From positions 177,252-241,251 of the forward strand of contig MU859086.1 in assembly GCA_033297205.1 (NCBI GenBank): a DNA stretch of 64,000 bases, read 5' to 3'. A program made the translations under genes and the position numbers. The stretch is from Pseudoneurospora amorphoporcata. Lineage: Eukaryota > Ascomycota > Sordariomycetes > Sordariales > Sordariaceae. The notes under the pieces were generated by a model. That model was given only the letters and a program-made list of their open reading frames with translations. It ran no database searches and was not told where the DNA came from. This document shows, in pieces, positions 21,774 to 33,276 of the stretch (position 1 is its first letter; each line of letters begins with the position of its first letter).

Positions 21774-24700
21774 TATGATTGGCGGTCGAGGAGTGCGATA
21801 TTGAAGACGAGCAAAATCGGTCCAGGCGGAGCCAAATCCAGGTGCGGGATCGGAGAGGTGGGTGGTTTTCGAGTTGGAGGTGGCGGTGGTTGAGGGTTAT
21901 GGTCGTGGTTGTGCGTGTGCGTGTGTGGTTTTATTGGCCAAGCCGGGAGTTGTGCGGTATTAAACCCGGCGATTGTGAGACAACAACAATGGAACCGAAA
22001 CCAAGGCCGTTGCAGTGGAGCAATCAAAGACTTGTCGAGGGAATGTTGGAAACTGGATATGGGCGCAGGCAAATAGTCGGCAAAGTCGAGGGAGGGCTGA
22101 AGAATTGGTTGTCGTTTTGTGTGGTCGTTAGGTAGGTATAGTCTGTTGCAAATGTGCAGAAGATCGAGGGTGAGGGTTGGAGGCGGTTTGACGGGGACGA
22201 GGCGGGTGAAGAAGTAGGGAAGAGGCGAAGGGAGGAGGGACGCAGTGGAAGAAGAGCAATCGGAGCAGGCGACGTGCGTTGGACAGCGCTGTGCGAGTGG
22301 GTCCTTTTTGTCCCACCGTAACCGGCCCACTCTGGCTACCGCTGCCAGCTGTGACTGGCCGGACGGATGGGGATCTCAACGGGTCGCCAATGGGACGAGG
22401 GAGTGCCAATGGGGAGGGGGCACACTGGGCTGGACTGGGGCGCTACTAAGGTACCTAGCGCACTGGGGTCTCGGGCATTGGATGGAACAAGTCTGGACGA
22501 CGGGCAATTGGCCTCCCCTCGCCAGAAGGGACCGCCAGGTCGACGAATGGGAATGGCGTGGATGCGCTGAACGCCTGCTGAATGGCACAAATGGTCGAAA
22601 TGGTTGATGAAAACCGCACAGGCCACCCCTCTTCGGATTCCTCTTGTGACCCTGTTCCATCTCCGCTCGCAGAACGGGGTGGCGAGACACCAGCATGCGG
22701 AAAAGCGGGTCTTTGTTGGGGTTCCATTGGGCGCGATAGGAAGCCAGTCCGCTTTCGGCATGGTTCCACTGTCCTGCTGGTGTGTGCAATTTTGGATGGC
22801 GTTGCCTTGTGCGCGCCAAGAACTCCCAAGATTCACATCTCAACCCCACCTGAGCGACCACACCCAGTGCCGCAAACTGTCCTTGTTCTCAACTTTGAAC
22901 ACCCACTGTGACACCAGCAGCGACTCTCACAAAAAACATCCCCTCGAACTGAATTGTCAAAATGCCCACCTTTGTCACAACCTATCAGAACGATGACGGG
23001 ATGGTTTGCCCGAACGAGCCCCCTCCTCGTCCATCTCGTTGTCTGGTTTGACGGTCCGTCCGTCATCCTCCCGACGACGCCTCAAAGGCCTGGCAGGGCA
23101 GCAGGGCAGGGCAGGGCAGCCCGTGTCTGTCTGTGACTCTCTCGTGGTTAGTGCTAAAGGTGACCACGTCCTCTTTCCGCAATACCCGAATGATTTTCCA
23201 GTCACGGTGCCGACTCAAAACATTCAACACTCGGACGTTCCTCCATCCTGATCTCCCAACGTGGCCCGATCAACTTTACTGGGTTGGAATGGGGAAATCT
23301 GCGTCGGCTACGAGTTGATGTCCCTCGGTCTTTCGTCTCCTCTCCCCTTTTAGTTCGCTTCGTGGTTGCGGGCCCGAGGAGCCCCGTGTTTTCCAGCTGG
23401 AGCTGTAGGAGCCGCTAGGTCGGGTCATCGTCGATTGCCTGAGAGCCTCCATTGGGAACTGGCAAAATGGCAGATGGCAGTGGCAGCAGGACAGGACGTC
23501 GCTTTGTGTGCCTCAAAACCCTAGCGTCTCTGTCCTGGCTCCATTGGCAGAGAAGACGTAGCCGATCGATTCCGCTTAAAGTCAAGTACGCCGTGTGCCC
23601 AGGTTTGAATGTCTTGAAATGATCACACTGTGTACCACCACTGACTGTCTTCTCTGTTTCCAGACGCTTCACGGCCAGCCAAAGAATGGATGCCAGATTC
23701 CTACGCCATGATGGAAACGGTTTGCTATGGAATATCGATCTGGTGAGAGCATCATGGGCGGCTGTCTGCATACCATGGGCCTCTCGAAAACGCCCAGAAG
23801 CATAGGACCTGATACCCCGTCTCGATCATTGGCTTTGGCCTCTTGTTTTCGTTTCCGTTGCCTTTCCGTATCATACTTACCTACACAGTGTCGCTTCGAC
23901 AGAAGTGTTGCAGGCGGCGGTTGAGGATGTGTGGGTGCATGATTGTGGACGAGGGCAGTGTGGTCTGTGCGATCGACCATTGGCAGATTAGGCCGCTCCA
24001 GCCTTGTGGCGAGGTCACCCCGTCAGCACGCTTTGACTGCTGTGACAGCCAGATTGGTTTGGATTGGATGCCACCCACGCAAACTCCCAAGGCCCACGCA
24101 GCCACGGAAAGTGCTCGAGTCCCCCTCACTGGCAGTTCCGATAGACATCTTCCTGTCTGTACGCAGTAATTGATCGCTAGACACGCCACAGAACACCTTG
24201 AGAACTGGGCGGTTCATCGCTGCGACTCGGCGACAACACACAAAAGTGCCGGTCTCGTTAGTCTTTCCCCTGAATGGGGGCTGGCCCAGCCCGTCTTATC
24301 AAGATTAAATCGCTGTAAGCTTCTGGTGTTGGCAGCATCTAGAGTACGTACCTCACTGACACCCTCATATCGCACACTCCACCGGACGAGACGGCTAGAA
24401 ACATAATAGCAGGCGCGTCTAGACTTTGGGAGCGCTGCGATGGTGACACCCCAAAAGGTTGTGATCCCGCTGATCCCGTTGACGAGATACTGTGTCGCAG
24501 TTGAGGACGATTACCACTATAATGACGGCTGAGATGGTTGAAGCCTACCCATCCTCTGAGCGGTGATTGAGACAGAAGAAACAGCAACCGAGACTTCTTG
24601 TCTGGGACCCTGGAGGGACAGGGGAGTTTTGGGACCACAACTTGCCACTGATTGGCGAAGATGACGCTGGGGTCTGAACCAACCGTCCCAACGAGACACC

Positions 24701-27700
24701 CAAAAGCAACTCCAAGCTTCCAGAATTCAGCGACAGACACCGTGCCCTCCCAGGTCTCACCTGCATATACCGTAGCTTGCTTGCCAAACCTTTCTTCCGG
24801 CGAGGTTCTGTATCTGCCGTTTACTGTGTTGTATTGTCCTCATCGGCGACCTGCATTCTGACTGCATCTTCAGAAGGGCGGCGTGCTCGAGACCTTGAAA
24901 ACACAACGGCAGGCGCCCCTGCTGAACCTGTGCCTCTGTGTTCCGTGCCGCAGATGCTATACGGGGCAGGACGGGAAGAAAGGCAACCAGAGGCAATATC
25001 TAGACAAATCTCGAAACTAAACATCGAATCTGTTCACTACCGGTGATTGAACGGATGAACGACGACAAAGCAGAGTGGCATCGTGGTGTGTGCTCGGGAA
25101 CTCACGCACGTGTCACGATATCAGGGTTCCCCACAGGGGTTCAAGGGGTTCCTGAACGACTGCAGACATGCAAACCAGCGACGTCGGGACTTACACAACA
25201 CTGACGACAAAAAGAGGTCGTTCCCAGGCCTCAAAACCTCGCCGCTTGAATCATGGCGAACAATTGTCGGAATGGGATTTATTCATGTTTGATATCAACC
25301 AGTGCATAACCCCCTTTCCCTCCCGACTGTCCCATCATGACGTCCGGGCCTAGGGTGGGGTTTTGACAGGTGACGAAAGGGGCAAACTCCCCATTAGCTA
25401 TCCTTGTCGTTCCCTTTTTCCCGTGGACGACATTCTAGATTCTGTCATCGTTAACTTGCATCGCTCATCCTTCGGTCGTCATGAAAGAAATGCTGAGGGG
25501 CTCAACAATCTATTAAAGATACGCCCAGCTATACTATAGGACCTTCCTAAAAGATGAGATTTGTAGTACCCGGTCGAGCTCTTATGATCCAGATGAAGGA
25601 TGGAGATTCTCGGCTCTTGTACCTAGTGACGAGATGCACGAGAAGCGAAGATCTAGGACGTATCAGCGAAATGTAGAAGTCACAGGCCATTTCGCTGAAA
25701 GTGCCATCACACACGCTATCACTCGGCTGCCGTTCTCTCATCTCGGTGACGGTACCTTTTTCTCGAGACGGAAAGAGGGGGTAGAGGGGCCGGGGCAGGG
25801 TTCGGACTTGCTGGTTCAGATACTGTACGTACCGGTGCACGCGCCTTTGTTCCCCTTAAAACCCGAGTGGGGAGACGACTTTGTGTCGATGAATTTGAGG
25901 ACATTCCGGTGCATCCCAATTCACCGTCAACGTCAATCTTATCGCCGTCGGTGTCGGTTGCGAGCAAGAAATGAGAAATGCGGACGGAACCGGGGAACTA
26001 AACAATGACGGCCCGGGATACGTATTGAGTGAAGCGATCTCACCTCACCCTACACTACCAACTACCTTATTCAAACCCACCTTTTGCTAAAGTGCTTCCA
26101 TACACGAAAGTAACGACGACGACGCCCGGTTCGTTCGATTTTGAGCATTTACCACTTCCAGACCCATGCAGATCATAAGATCAATACACTACGCCGCATG
26201 TCCAAGATGGAGTGTACCTACTCTATGGGTGGTAGTACGCTTGTATATCTATCTAAATATCTGAAGGCTGATGGGCCAAGGCACTCAAGGCACATGTCAA
26301 AGTACACGTTAGAGACGAAAACGAAGAGGGTGTGCTGCTCCCACTGGAGACACCAACAACGAGAGGAGACCTTTGCGTCTCAAGTTTTATCAGATTCCCG
26401 AGTCATGTCCTCCCTCGCAATTCGCAAGAGGTTGCAGTTGTGCAACTGCGGCTTGTGTCCTCACTCACATCTGCAAGTGTGTCCATCCAAGGTCTCAAAA
26501 TGCACCCCCACCATTCCGTCCACAACAACACCATCACTTCGTTGCTGTGTGTTTCCATGTCAACGAAGTTCCCTCCCGTATCCTCCTCACACCGTGAGAT
26601 CCTAGCGCATGGACTTGGATGTTGGCCACCGTTGTCGTTGTTCTGGCTCGCCGCTCGGCAAGCCATTTCATTCGGTTCATCACATCTCACAAGGTTCGCC
26701 TTCCAACTGTCGTTCACACAAGATTCAAAGCTTGGGCCATCCATCCTTTCACAATCGGATTCTCAAATATTAACCGTAATATCAAATCTCGCTGGCACAG
26801 ATTGTGTGGAGATGGCCCTAGCTATCTGGAAGTGGGCATCTCGTCGCTTCGATGCAGTTGACAATGATACAGAAGCACTGTGTGCGTGCAAGTGTACACT
26901 AAATCCCCCCAAGGGCCCAATCCATTCCTATTCTGGAAAGGCTTTTGAGAATACTTAGGGTTGTTGTTGTTGTTTTAGCACTGCCCACTTCACCGCTACT
27001 CTTTTTTCGTCTCTTTCTTTTTTTCCTTTTTTGCGGCGTGACTGGAGGGACGGGAAGTGGAAGCGAAGGTTTTCCGATTCCCGATTGGATAGAATTGCTG
27101 TTCCATTGTTTGGGCGAGTGCCGTGAGCCGCTTAACCTGAATGACATGCCATAGGTGACGAGACGTCGACATGGCATGAATGAATGGAATGGAATGCCTG
27201 CCGAACGGACGTTCGATGTCAATTTGAAAAAGGGCCACGCGGGCAAGCACAAACGGCACGGCAGGGAACTGAGCGAACGGCATATTGTTCGAACAATGGA
27301 AGAATGGTGAATGGGAAAAGCGATACCCGATAGCCAATGCTGCTATTCCAGCTCGGTATAACCATTGCACCACCCCTTGCTTTCTCCGTTCCTACATGTA
27401 CCCAAGTATTACCGGCGGCGGGCGGGAGAAGGCATAGGTAGGAGTGGACAAAAACCTGGGGAAACCGAGCGACTCGACTCGGTTCGGACGAAACGCCCGG
27501 GCCTCGCGTTCGATTTGATATTTTTTTTCACCCCCAATCTCCAATCCCCAACCAAAAATAAAGGTTGGAGCTAACACCTACATATTGGGCTTGTCCGGTT
27601 CGTCCAGTCTGAGGTCGCCAACGAAACTCAACGGTCACGTTGATACGGGGACACATGACTTGACTGCCGCCCGACTCCCGACTATGTACAGTTTGGTCTA

Positions 27701-30700
27701 GTCCCGGCCCGGGTCTACATATATTGCCCAGCGAAACAATCATGAGACAGACAGCGAAGCTACCACGGAGTCGTCAGGATTCTCCAACTCCAACTCCGAC
27801 AACGACAACGACAGACGACAACAATAGCCCAGCCAAAGCAAAACTAGACGACGGAAGAAAGACTAAACGTCTTGGAACTGGATAAGATCATCGGCGAATC
27901 AACAGCGGATTGCCAACCGCGATACCTATGGACGGCGGTCCGGCCGCTTACCCATCATCATCTGACATGAATCCGTGCCTGTCTCTCTAGGAAGATCCTA
28001 TCTACATGTGCCACGATAGAACATCGGACTCCATGTACCCATACACCGCGAATCTATGCCGCTCGCTCTGGGTACACGTAATCCCCGAATGATCGACAAG
28101 AAAACAGATGATGAGACGGGTCAGAAACAGGAGATCCGGTCCGTCTTACATTTGTATACACTACACTAAAGCCATTGTTATGTCTGACTACCTAGCTGAC
28201 TATGGCCCCTCGTCTTGGAGAGGCCTTATTAGGCACATACCTACCTAGTCTCGCTAGTAAAAAGCCTAGCAATAAGCTTTTGCTATTCGGATTATGATCC
28301 TTTACGCATCGCATTTCTCAAACCACCTATGAAACTGGGATAGGGTAGTATGTACCTCTCTGTATATTTTTAGTTAATCATTTGCCTTTTCTGGTCACCT
28401 CAGACGCCTACCATAAGCCGTTGACAATCACCACTCTGCGGTCCTTTTTCCCAAACTGAACTTTCTCCATCCTTTTTTTTTTTTTTTTTTCTCATGAAAA
28501 TACCCTCGCTCGCTTGTGTTAATCAGGATCATCAAATCCGCTATGTACCTGGTCCTTGTTGACGCGCAAGGCCAGTTCCATCTCCGATCTCATCTCGGTA
28601 TTCGTGGGGGAAAGTTGCTCGCTTCTTCGAGATCTTGAAGTCTTCACAAAAGAGAGATTTGCACAAAATCCGGAGAAAACTTCCGCATTGGGTGCTGTTG
28701 GTAGAGGGATCGTCAATCTTGATTCACAGTCGTACATTCGTACATCCGTGGTGGCATGTCTGGCACTCTGGCAGGGCAAGGACATGGTCGACATGGCATG
28801 CTACGGTACGCTGCCTCCTGCCCTGTCTGGCGTGGCTTTCAAGGGTTTTAAGTGCTTGCATATCTCATCTTGAAGTTTCTCGGTCCAATGTCGCCTGCAA
28901 ATGGAAGTTGGGGTGTGTCTGTCCTCTTCTTGTTGTAAAAATGCCCAAACACAGTACGATATGTCAGGCCCATACCGTATTCTCTTGGTCGTCTCGTCTC
29001 TCGTCTCGTCGTCGGTTTCCATCTTCTCTACTCCGGGAAGCGACGAAATGGAGTCTCCATTCAAAATGTGTAACCTCCTCTGTGGAGAAAACCCGAAGCG
29101 CGGCGGCTATGCACTGCACTGTGCTGTACAGTTGTGCATCACTGTTTCATGGACTTCGTTACAAAGTTACATACAGCTGTGGAGTTGCGAGATTTCTATG
29201 TTTTCACAATTCAATGTTTTGTGGGAGTCTGGACCTTTCGCTGCGGCGGGCACTGCCCAAGCGAAAACCGGTTTTTGGTGGTCCTTCATTTCCCAATTCC
29301 TGGCGAAAGCATTCGGCCATTTGTGGCTTTCGGTGATTGGCCTGATTTTTTGTTTTCCAGCTCCAGCTTCTTTCGTGTTTCTAAATTTGTTCTTTTCAAA
29401 TCTTGTGGGGCAGTACATCACGAATTGGCGGTGCCGATTCCGTCATGTTGGCCGGCCTCCCCGTGGCCGATGACGAGGGCGAGACCGGACAGCCGGGGCG
29501 GGGGCTAATCGGTTCCTTCCACTTCCCCATGTTTTCCGCAAACGTGCCGCCATGCGAATCGGATGCGGACGCGGCTCATGCCGTTGTCGGGGAGGTGTCC
29601 GGGCTGCGCCATTCGGCCATCCCGTCTCCGGGCTGACGGGTGTCAGTCCCGGAACCTTTACGGGGTGGGGACACGGCACTCCAAGCCCTGAGCCCCGGTC
29701 CTACGGTATTGACGGGACTGCACTGTGCGGTACCGCCGGTACGGAACTCAAGCCCAAAGGCTCAAATGCCCATCCGCCGTTACGACTTGGAAACTACCTT
29801 TGTCATAACCGTGTACTTTCCTCCGGGGGGTTATCACCCAGGTCTCTCTTACTCTCGGTGGCTCCAAGTCTGCAGGCCCAAAGACGTAATGGACTCTGGA
29901 GTCTGGAGTAGTGAGCCACACCAGGGAATCCCACCATATAGACCATACGCCCATCACAGAGAAGGCTGCCTGACTATAGGTCGGGGAATGCTGTCGTCTT
30001 CCCATGTCCATGTCCCCTTTCTCGGTATTGACCCTTCTGACAGTCCAACTCATCCACCAGTCGTCCCTTACTGTGTATCGATACTGCCTCGTCTAGCAGC
30101 GGTCCCTATTGGGCGTCTTCGGGGTTGACTCGTTCCCAGGTGGTGCAACTCCGCCCATATGTCAGAGGACAAGACCTGTGCGTAAGTGTTCGGTATGATT
30201 TTTCCGGTGATTAACATTCGATACTTGGGGAAACGACCGACCGAACGATCCCAACAGCAGGTAAAACCCTCACTCGTCCGTAGGTAGCACCATGGTAACT
30301 CGATCAAGTTGCGAGCAACAAGAACGCGTACCGGACGTCTTTTCTCTCTGGCCTTGTCCTCCTGTAGCTTGGACACGTTTGGTTACCAAGAGAGGTAATT
30401 GTAGCCAGTTTGTTCCCATCCTCGCCCCCAAGATCCGGTACGCCGATGGCCGGCTATACTGGCCCTCAGACCCGAGTCGGCCGCCGGCAGGTCCTCCGAC
30501 TTGATGCTTGGCAATCGGACATTGGCATTCTGCTGGTTCGCGAGTCATGTCCGTTCGGCCGTTTCTTCGGGAACTCGAGTGGGTCCCGATCCGGAGGCTA
30601 GGTTGAAATCGGATCGGAAGCTCGACGATGATGGTCGGATGGTTCCGCGGGCCCCGACGAACATGTCTCCCGAAATTCGCATGTCATATGCAATGTAATG

Positions 30701-31832
30701 CACCGCCACTGCTCGAAAAGTGTCAGCTCAGGTATGCTTAAATGCAAACGTCAGGCATCTTGCCGGTCATCTTTTCAAAATTCCCAATATTGTCTTTGAC
30801 TTGCATCATGTCTCTTTCGCTGTCGTCAGATATCATTTTGAGGGAGTCCACTGCTCTGACGTTGACAGAATGAGGGAGATGTCAATGCTTTTGTTCCTGG
30901 TAGGGCTGTGTTGACAGGGCCAGAACATACGAAAGCTATGACGTCGGTGTCAATAAAGTTGACAGGGACGGATTGTCGTGAACGGACAAGTCTGGCGTTG
31001 AAGGGATGGACGCCCTTGGAACAGGTGCTTCCATCGATATCTCTGGATGGAGTTCACCGGCCTCAATCAGATAGTCTTCAGGCACAACTCCTCTGAATAT
31101 CGTCACTGCAGAACTTGGCCAGGAACTCGAACTTGCTGGTTGTTATTGCTGGTGGATAAGTAAGGGGACTATCACCTCAGCTTGGACGCCAATATGGATC
31201 CACTTTTGTCTGCGTTTGGCAGGAATAACGTCAGCGTTCCCGTCGATGTCTCGGGGTATGGATGAAGGTGTGGATGCGGTGATGATTGGAATTATGATGC
31301 CCTCGGTTGGTCAGTACTGTATGGCCTCAATGAGCTGCACGAAGGCTCAGACGAGTGTTAGTTAGGGGAGAAGTACGATGGAAGGACCGTGAGAGCAGCG
31401 ATTTTGGTGTACGTATAAACAAACCAGCAACCATACAAATCAAAAGAATTGCAGCATCAAAAAGCTTTCAAAGCCCCTGGCAGAGATTTGCACGTGTAAA
31501 AATGGGGCTCCAGAATTGGCACAGAGATCCTCGTGGTTCTTGCGGTTCTTGTCGTTGTAACATCACCATCATCCGTTGTCCGTTGGCCAAAGAGGTGAGT
31601 GATGACGTCATGGTAGACCGCGAACTGCCATCTCTCTACCTGCTTCAAGGCAGCTACTACCGAGCGCCCCTCATCATAAAAGCTTGGTGTCTCTCTCTGC
31701 TACCTCGGGCTATCTTCTTTCTATTATCAGACAGCATAAATTACATCCAAACCAACCAATCAATTCGACTTGCACACACACACACATCGACCTAAACCCA
31801 AACACAACCAACAACAAACAACAACCTTCAAA
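21774..31832. other. 10-kb region without supportable genes
   Basis: I find no open frame with coding character, recognisable domain or convincing exon chain on either strand. Open frames of 100-230 codons (for example 26332-26958 and 28635-29336, both plus) have random composition and overlap others in shadow frames. Base composition is balanced, so the region does not look mutated by repeat-induced point mutation. Contents worth noting are a GGCAG repeat at 23092-23120, AACCCTA-type motifs near 23515 and 26955, a poly-T run near 28474, a GC-rich patch at 29430-29720 and many CCCCT/AGGGG pentamers. Both ends must contain promoters for the divergent flanking genes. Confidence 0.5.
23092..23120 (+). 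repeat. Short GGCAG tandem repeat
   Basis: Five to six copies of GGCAG/GGGCA in tandem (GGCAGGGCAGCAGGGCAGGG and onward). It is a minor simple-sequence array in the gene-free region. Confidence 0.8.
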
Positions 31833-32231
31833 ATGTTCGCCCGCATCTCCACCACTTCCGCTCTCACTGCCCGCCAGACCTTCGTCGCCGCTTCCGCGCG
31901 GAGGACCATTGCTTCCACTGCCAGCCTTAAGCTCAAGGAGTCGTCTTCCAGTATGTTCTCCTTCCACAACCCCTCCTCCTCCTCACACACATGATACTGA
32001 CCCAATCCACCAACAGCCGACCCTGATCCCCAGGCCTTCGAAGACCACAAGCAGGAGTCCCTCAGAAAGCAGAAGGAAGGCAAGGGCCACTGGAAGCCTG
32101 AGCTCGCCTCCAACAGCGAGGAGAACGTCAAGGCCGACCGCATGTCGGACGCCGAGTTCGAGGAGGCCACCAAGCGTCAGCTTAAGGACCGCGTCGCTGA
32201 GGCCAAGGGTACCAAGAAGGAGGCCCAGTAA
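31833..32231 (+). CDS. Small conserved mitochondrial protein, function unknown
   Basis: Two exons (31833-31950 and 32017-32231) give 110 residues. The N terminus (MFARISTTSALTARQTFVAA, then SARRTIASTASLKL) is a textbook mitochondrial presequence, rich in Arg/Ser/Ala with no acids. The mature part is highly charged and helical, with the block FEDHKQESLRKQKEGKGHWK and PELASNSEENVKADR, which I recall as a recurring signature of small fungal mitochondrial proteins without a defined role. The intron has a GTATGT donor and CAG acceptor and joins a Thr codon. The leader is CAACAAACAACAACCTTCAAA, a typical high-expression fungal context. ATP-synthase inhibitor proteins are similarly small and charged, but I see no matching motif. 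Confidence 0.82.
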
Positions 32232-33276
32232 AGGGGATTCGATTCGAAGCATGGGACGGTCTATGATGATGCCATGACGTTTTCTTTTTCGGGTTCTTTT
32301 TCTTTTGTTCATTTGTTGCGAAGCAACTCTTGCATTTTCAGCCATCATGGGAGGAGGAATGAGAGGATCACACTACAACTGCATTAGTGTTTGATTAGGG
32401 ATGGGATTCTCTAGGGATAGACACTGGCGGACCATCTATGCATGCATGGATATGATGGTTTGTGGTCATCAAATTGAAGAGGATTGAAACAACACCATCG
32501 TTCTTGGAAGACATAATTGTGAAGCGGAGAAGGTCTGGGATGATACAATGATGGTTTCTATCAAGTTCAATTCCACGAGGCAGTTCCCTGTCTGCTTTTT
32601 TATCTCCTCCGACAATGCTTGCTGTAAGTGTTGCCATATCGTCGGATTCAAAAAGCGCCTTTCGTTGATCTTGAGCTCAAAACAAGTCACTGATGAAACT
32701 GGAAGTCCTAGAGACCACCGACGATGTTATGTTTTAAATTTGAATCAGATGCCATTCACTCGCCCATATCAGGCCAGTTCCCATAGTCGGGAAACCGAGG
32801 GCGGCACGAGTGACTCCGGAAAGTTCAAGGGAATAACCTTTTTTTCTATCTGGACAGTCGGCTCAAACGCTTGCTGTTTGCACTCGTTGTGCTGGTGGTA
32901 AGTATCGTTTGAGTGACGATCTTCATGGTGAATCTGACCTGGGATTGTTTTGGAGATGTGGGATGAAAAGGGGCAGGCTGCCATCAACAAACGTTCGAGA
33001 TGGCAGCCACCTTCGATATCCTCACGCACCCCAACGTTCTTGGAGTTGGGAGGGTATAAGGTTTCGCTGGCTTTGGGATTTCTTCCACCTCTTCCTTTCA
33101 ATTCACAACAAGATCAAGGCTTTTCCTGGGCATCTGGATAACCAAGTCTTATACTTACCGGGGCTTCCCATAAATCTTCATTTGTTAAGCTTTTCACGGG
33201 TTTACCTCTCAGAATACTTTCAAACGCAGCTGACCATACCTCAACTCACTCACAATCAACTTGACCATCCATCACC
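32232..33276. other. Intergenic: 3' flank and BTB gene promoter
   Basis: No gene is evident. The final 150 bases carry CTCACTCACAATCAACTTGA-type pyrimidine/adenine leader sequence ending in CACCATG, which marks the BTB start. Confidence 0.55.

Noticed and set aside
22336..22861. Several 120-166-codon minus-strand frames
   Set aside because: Three frames overlap the same DNA with none preferred. This is expected in GC-rich sequence poor in stop triplets.
26332..26958. 208-codon plus-strand open frame in the 10-kb gap
   Set aside because: Composition is random (Cys/His/Ser/Leu mix without domain or helix pattern), several other frames overlap it, and no start context or splice pattern supports it.
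28635..29336. 233-codon plus-strand open frame
   Set aside because: It overlaps a 190-codon frame of equal quality, shows no codon bias typical of the real genes here, and has no recognisable domain.
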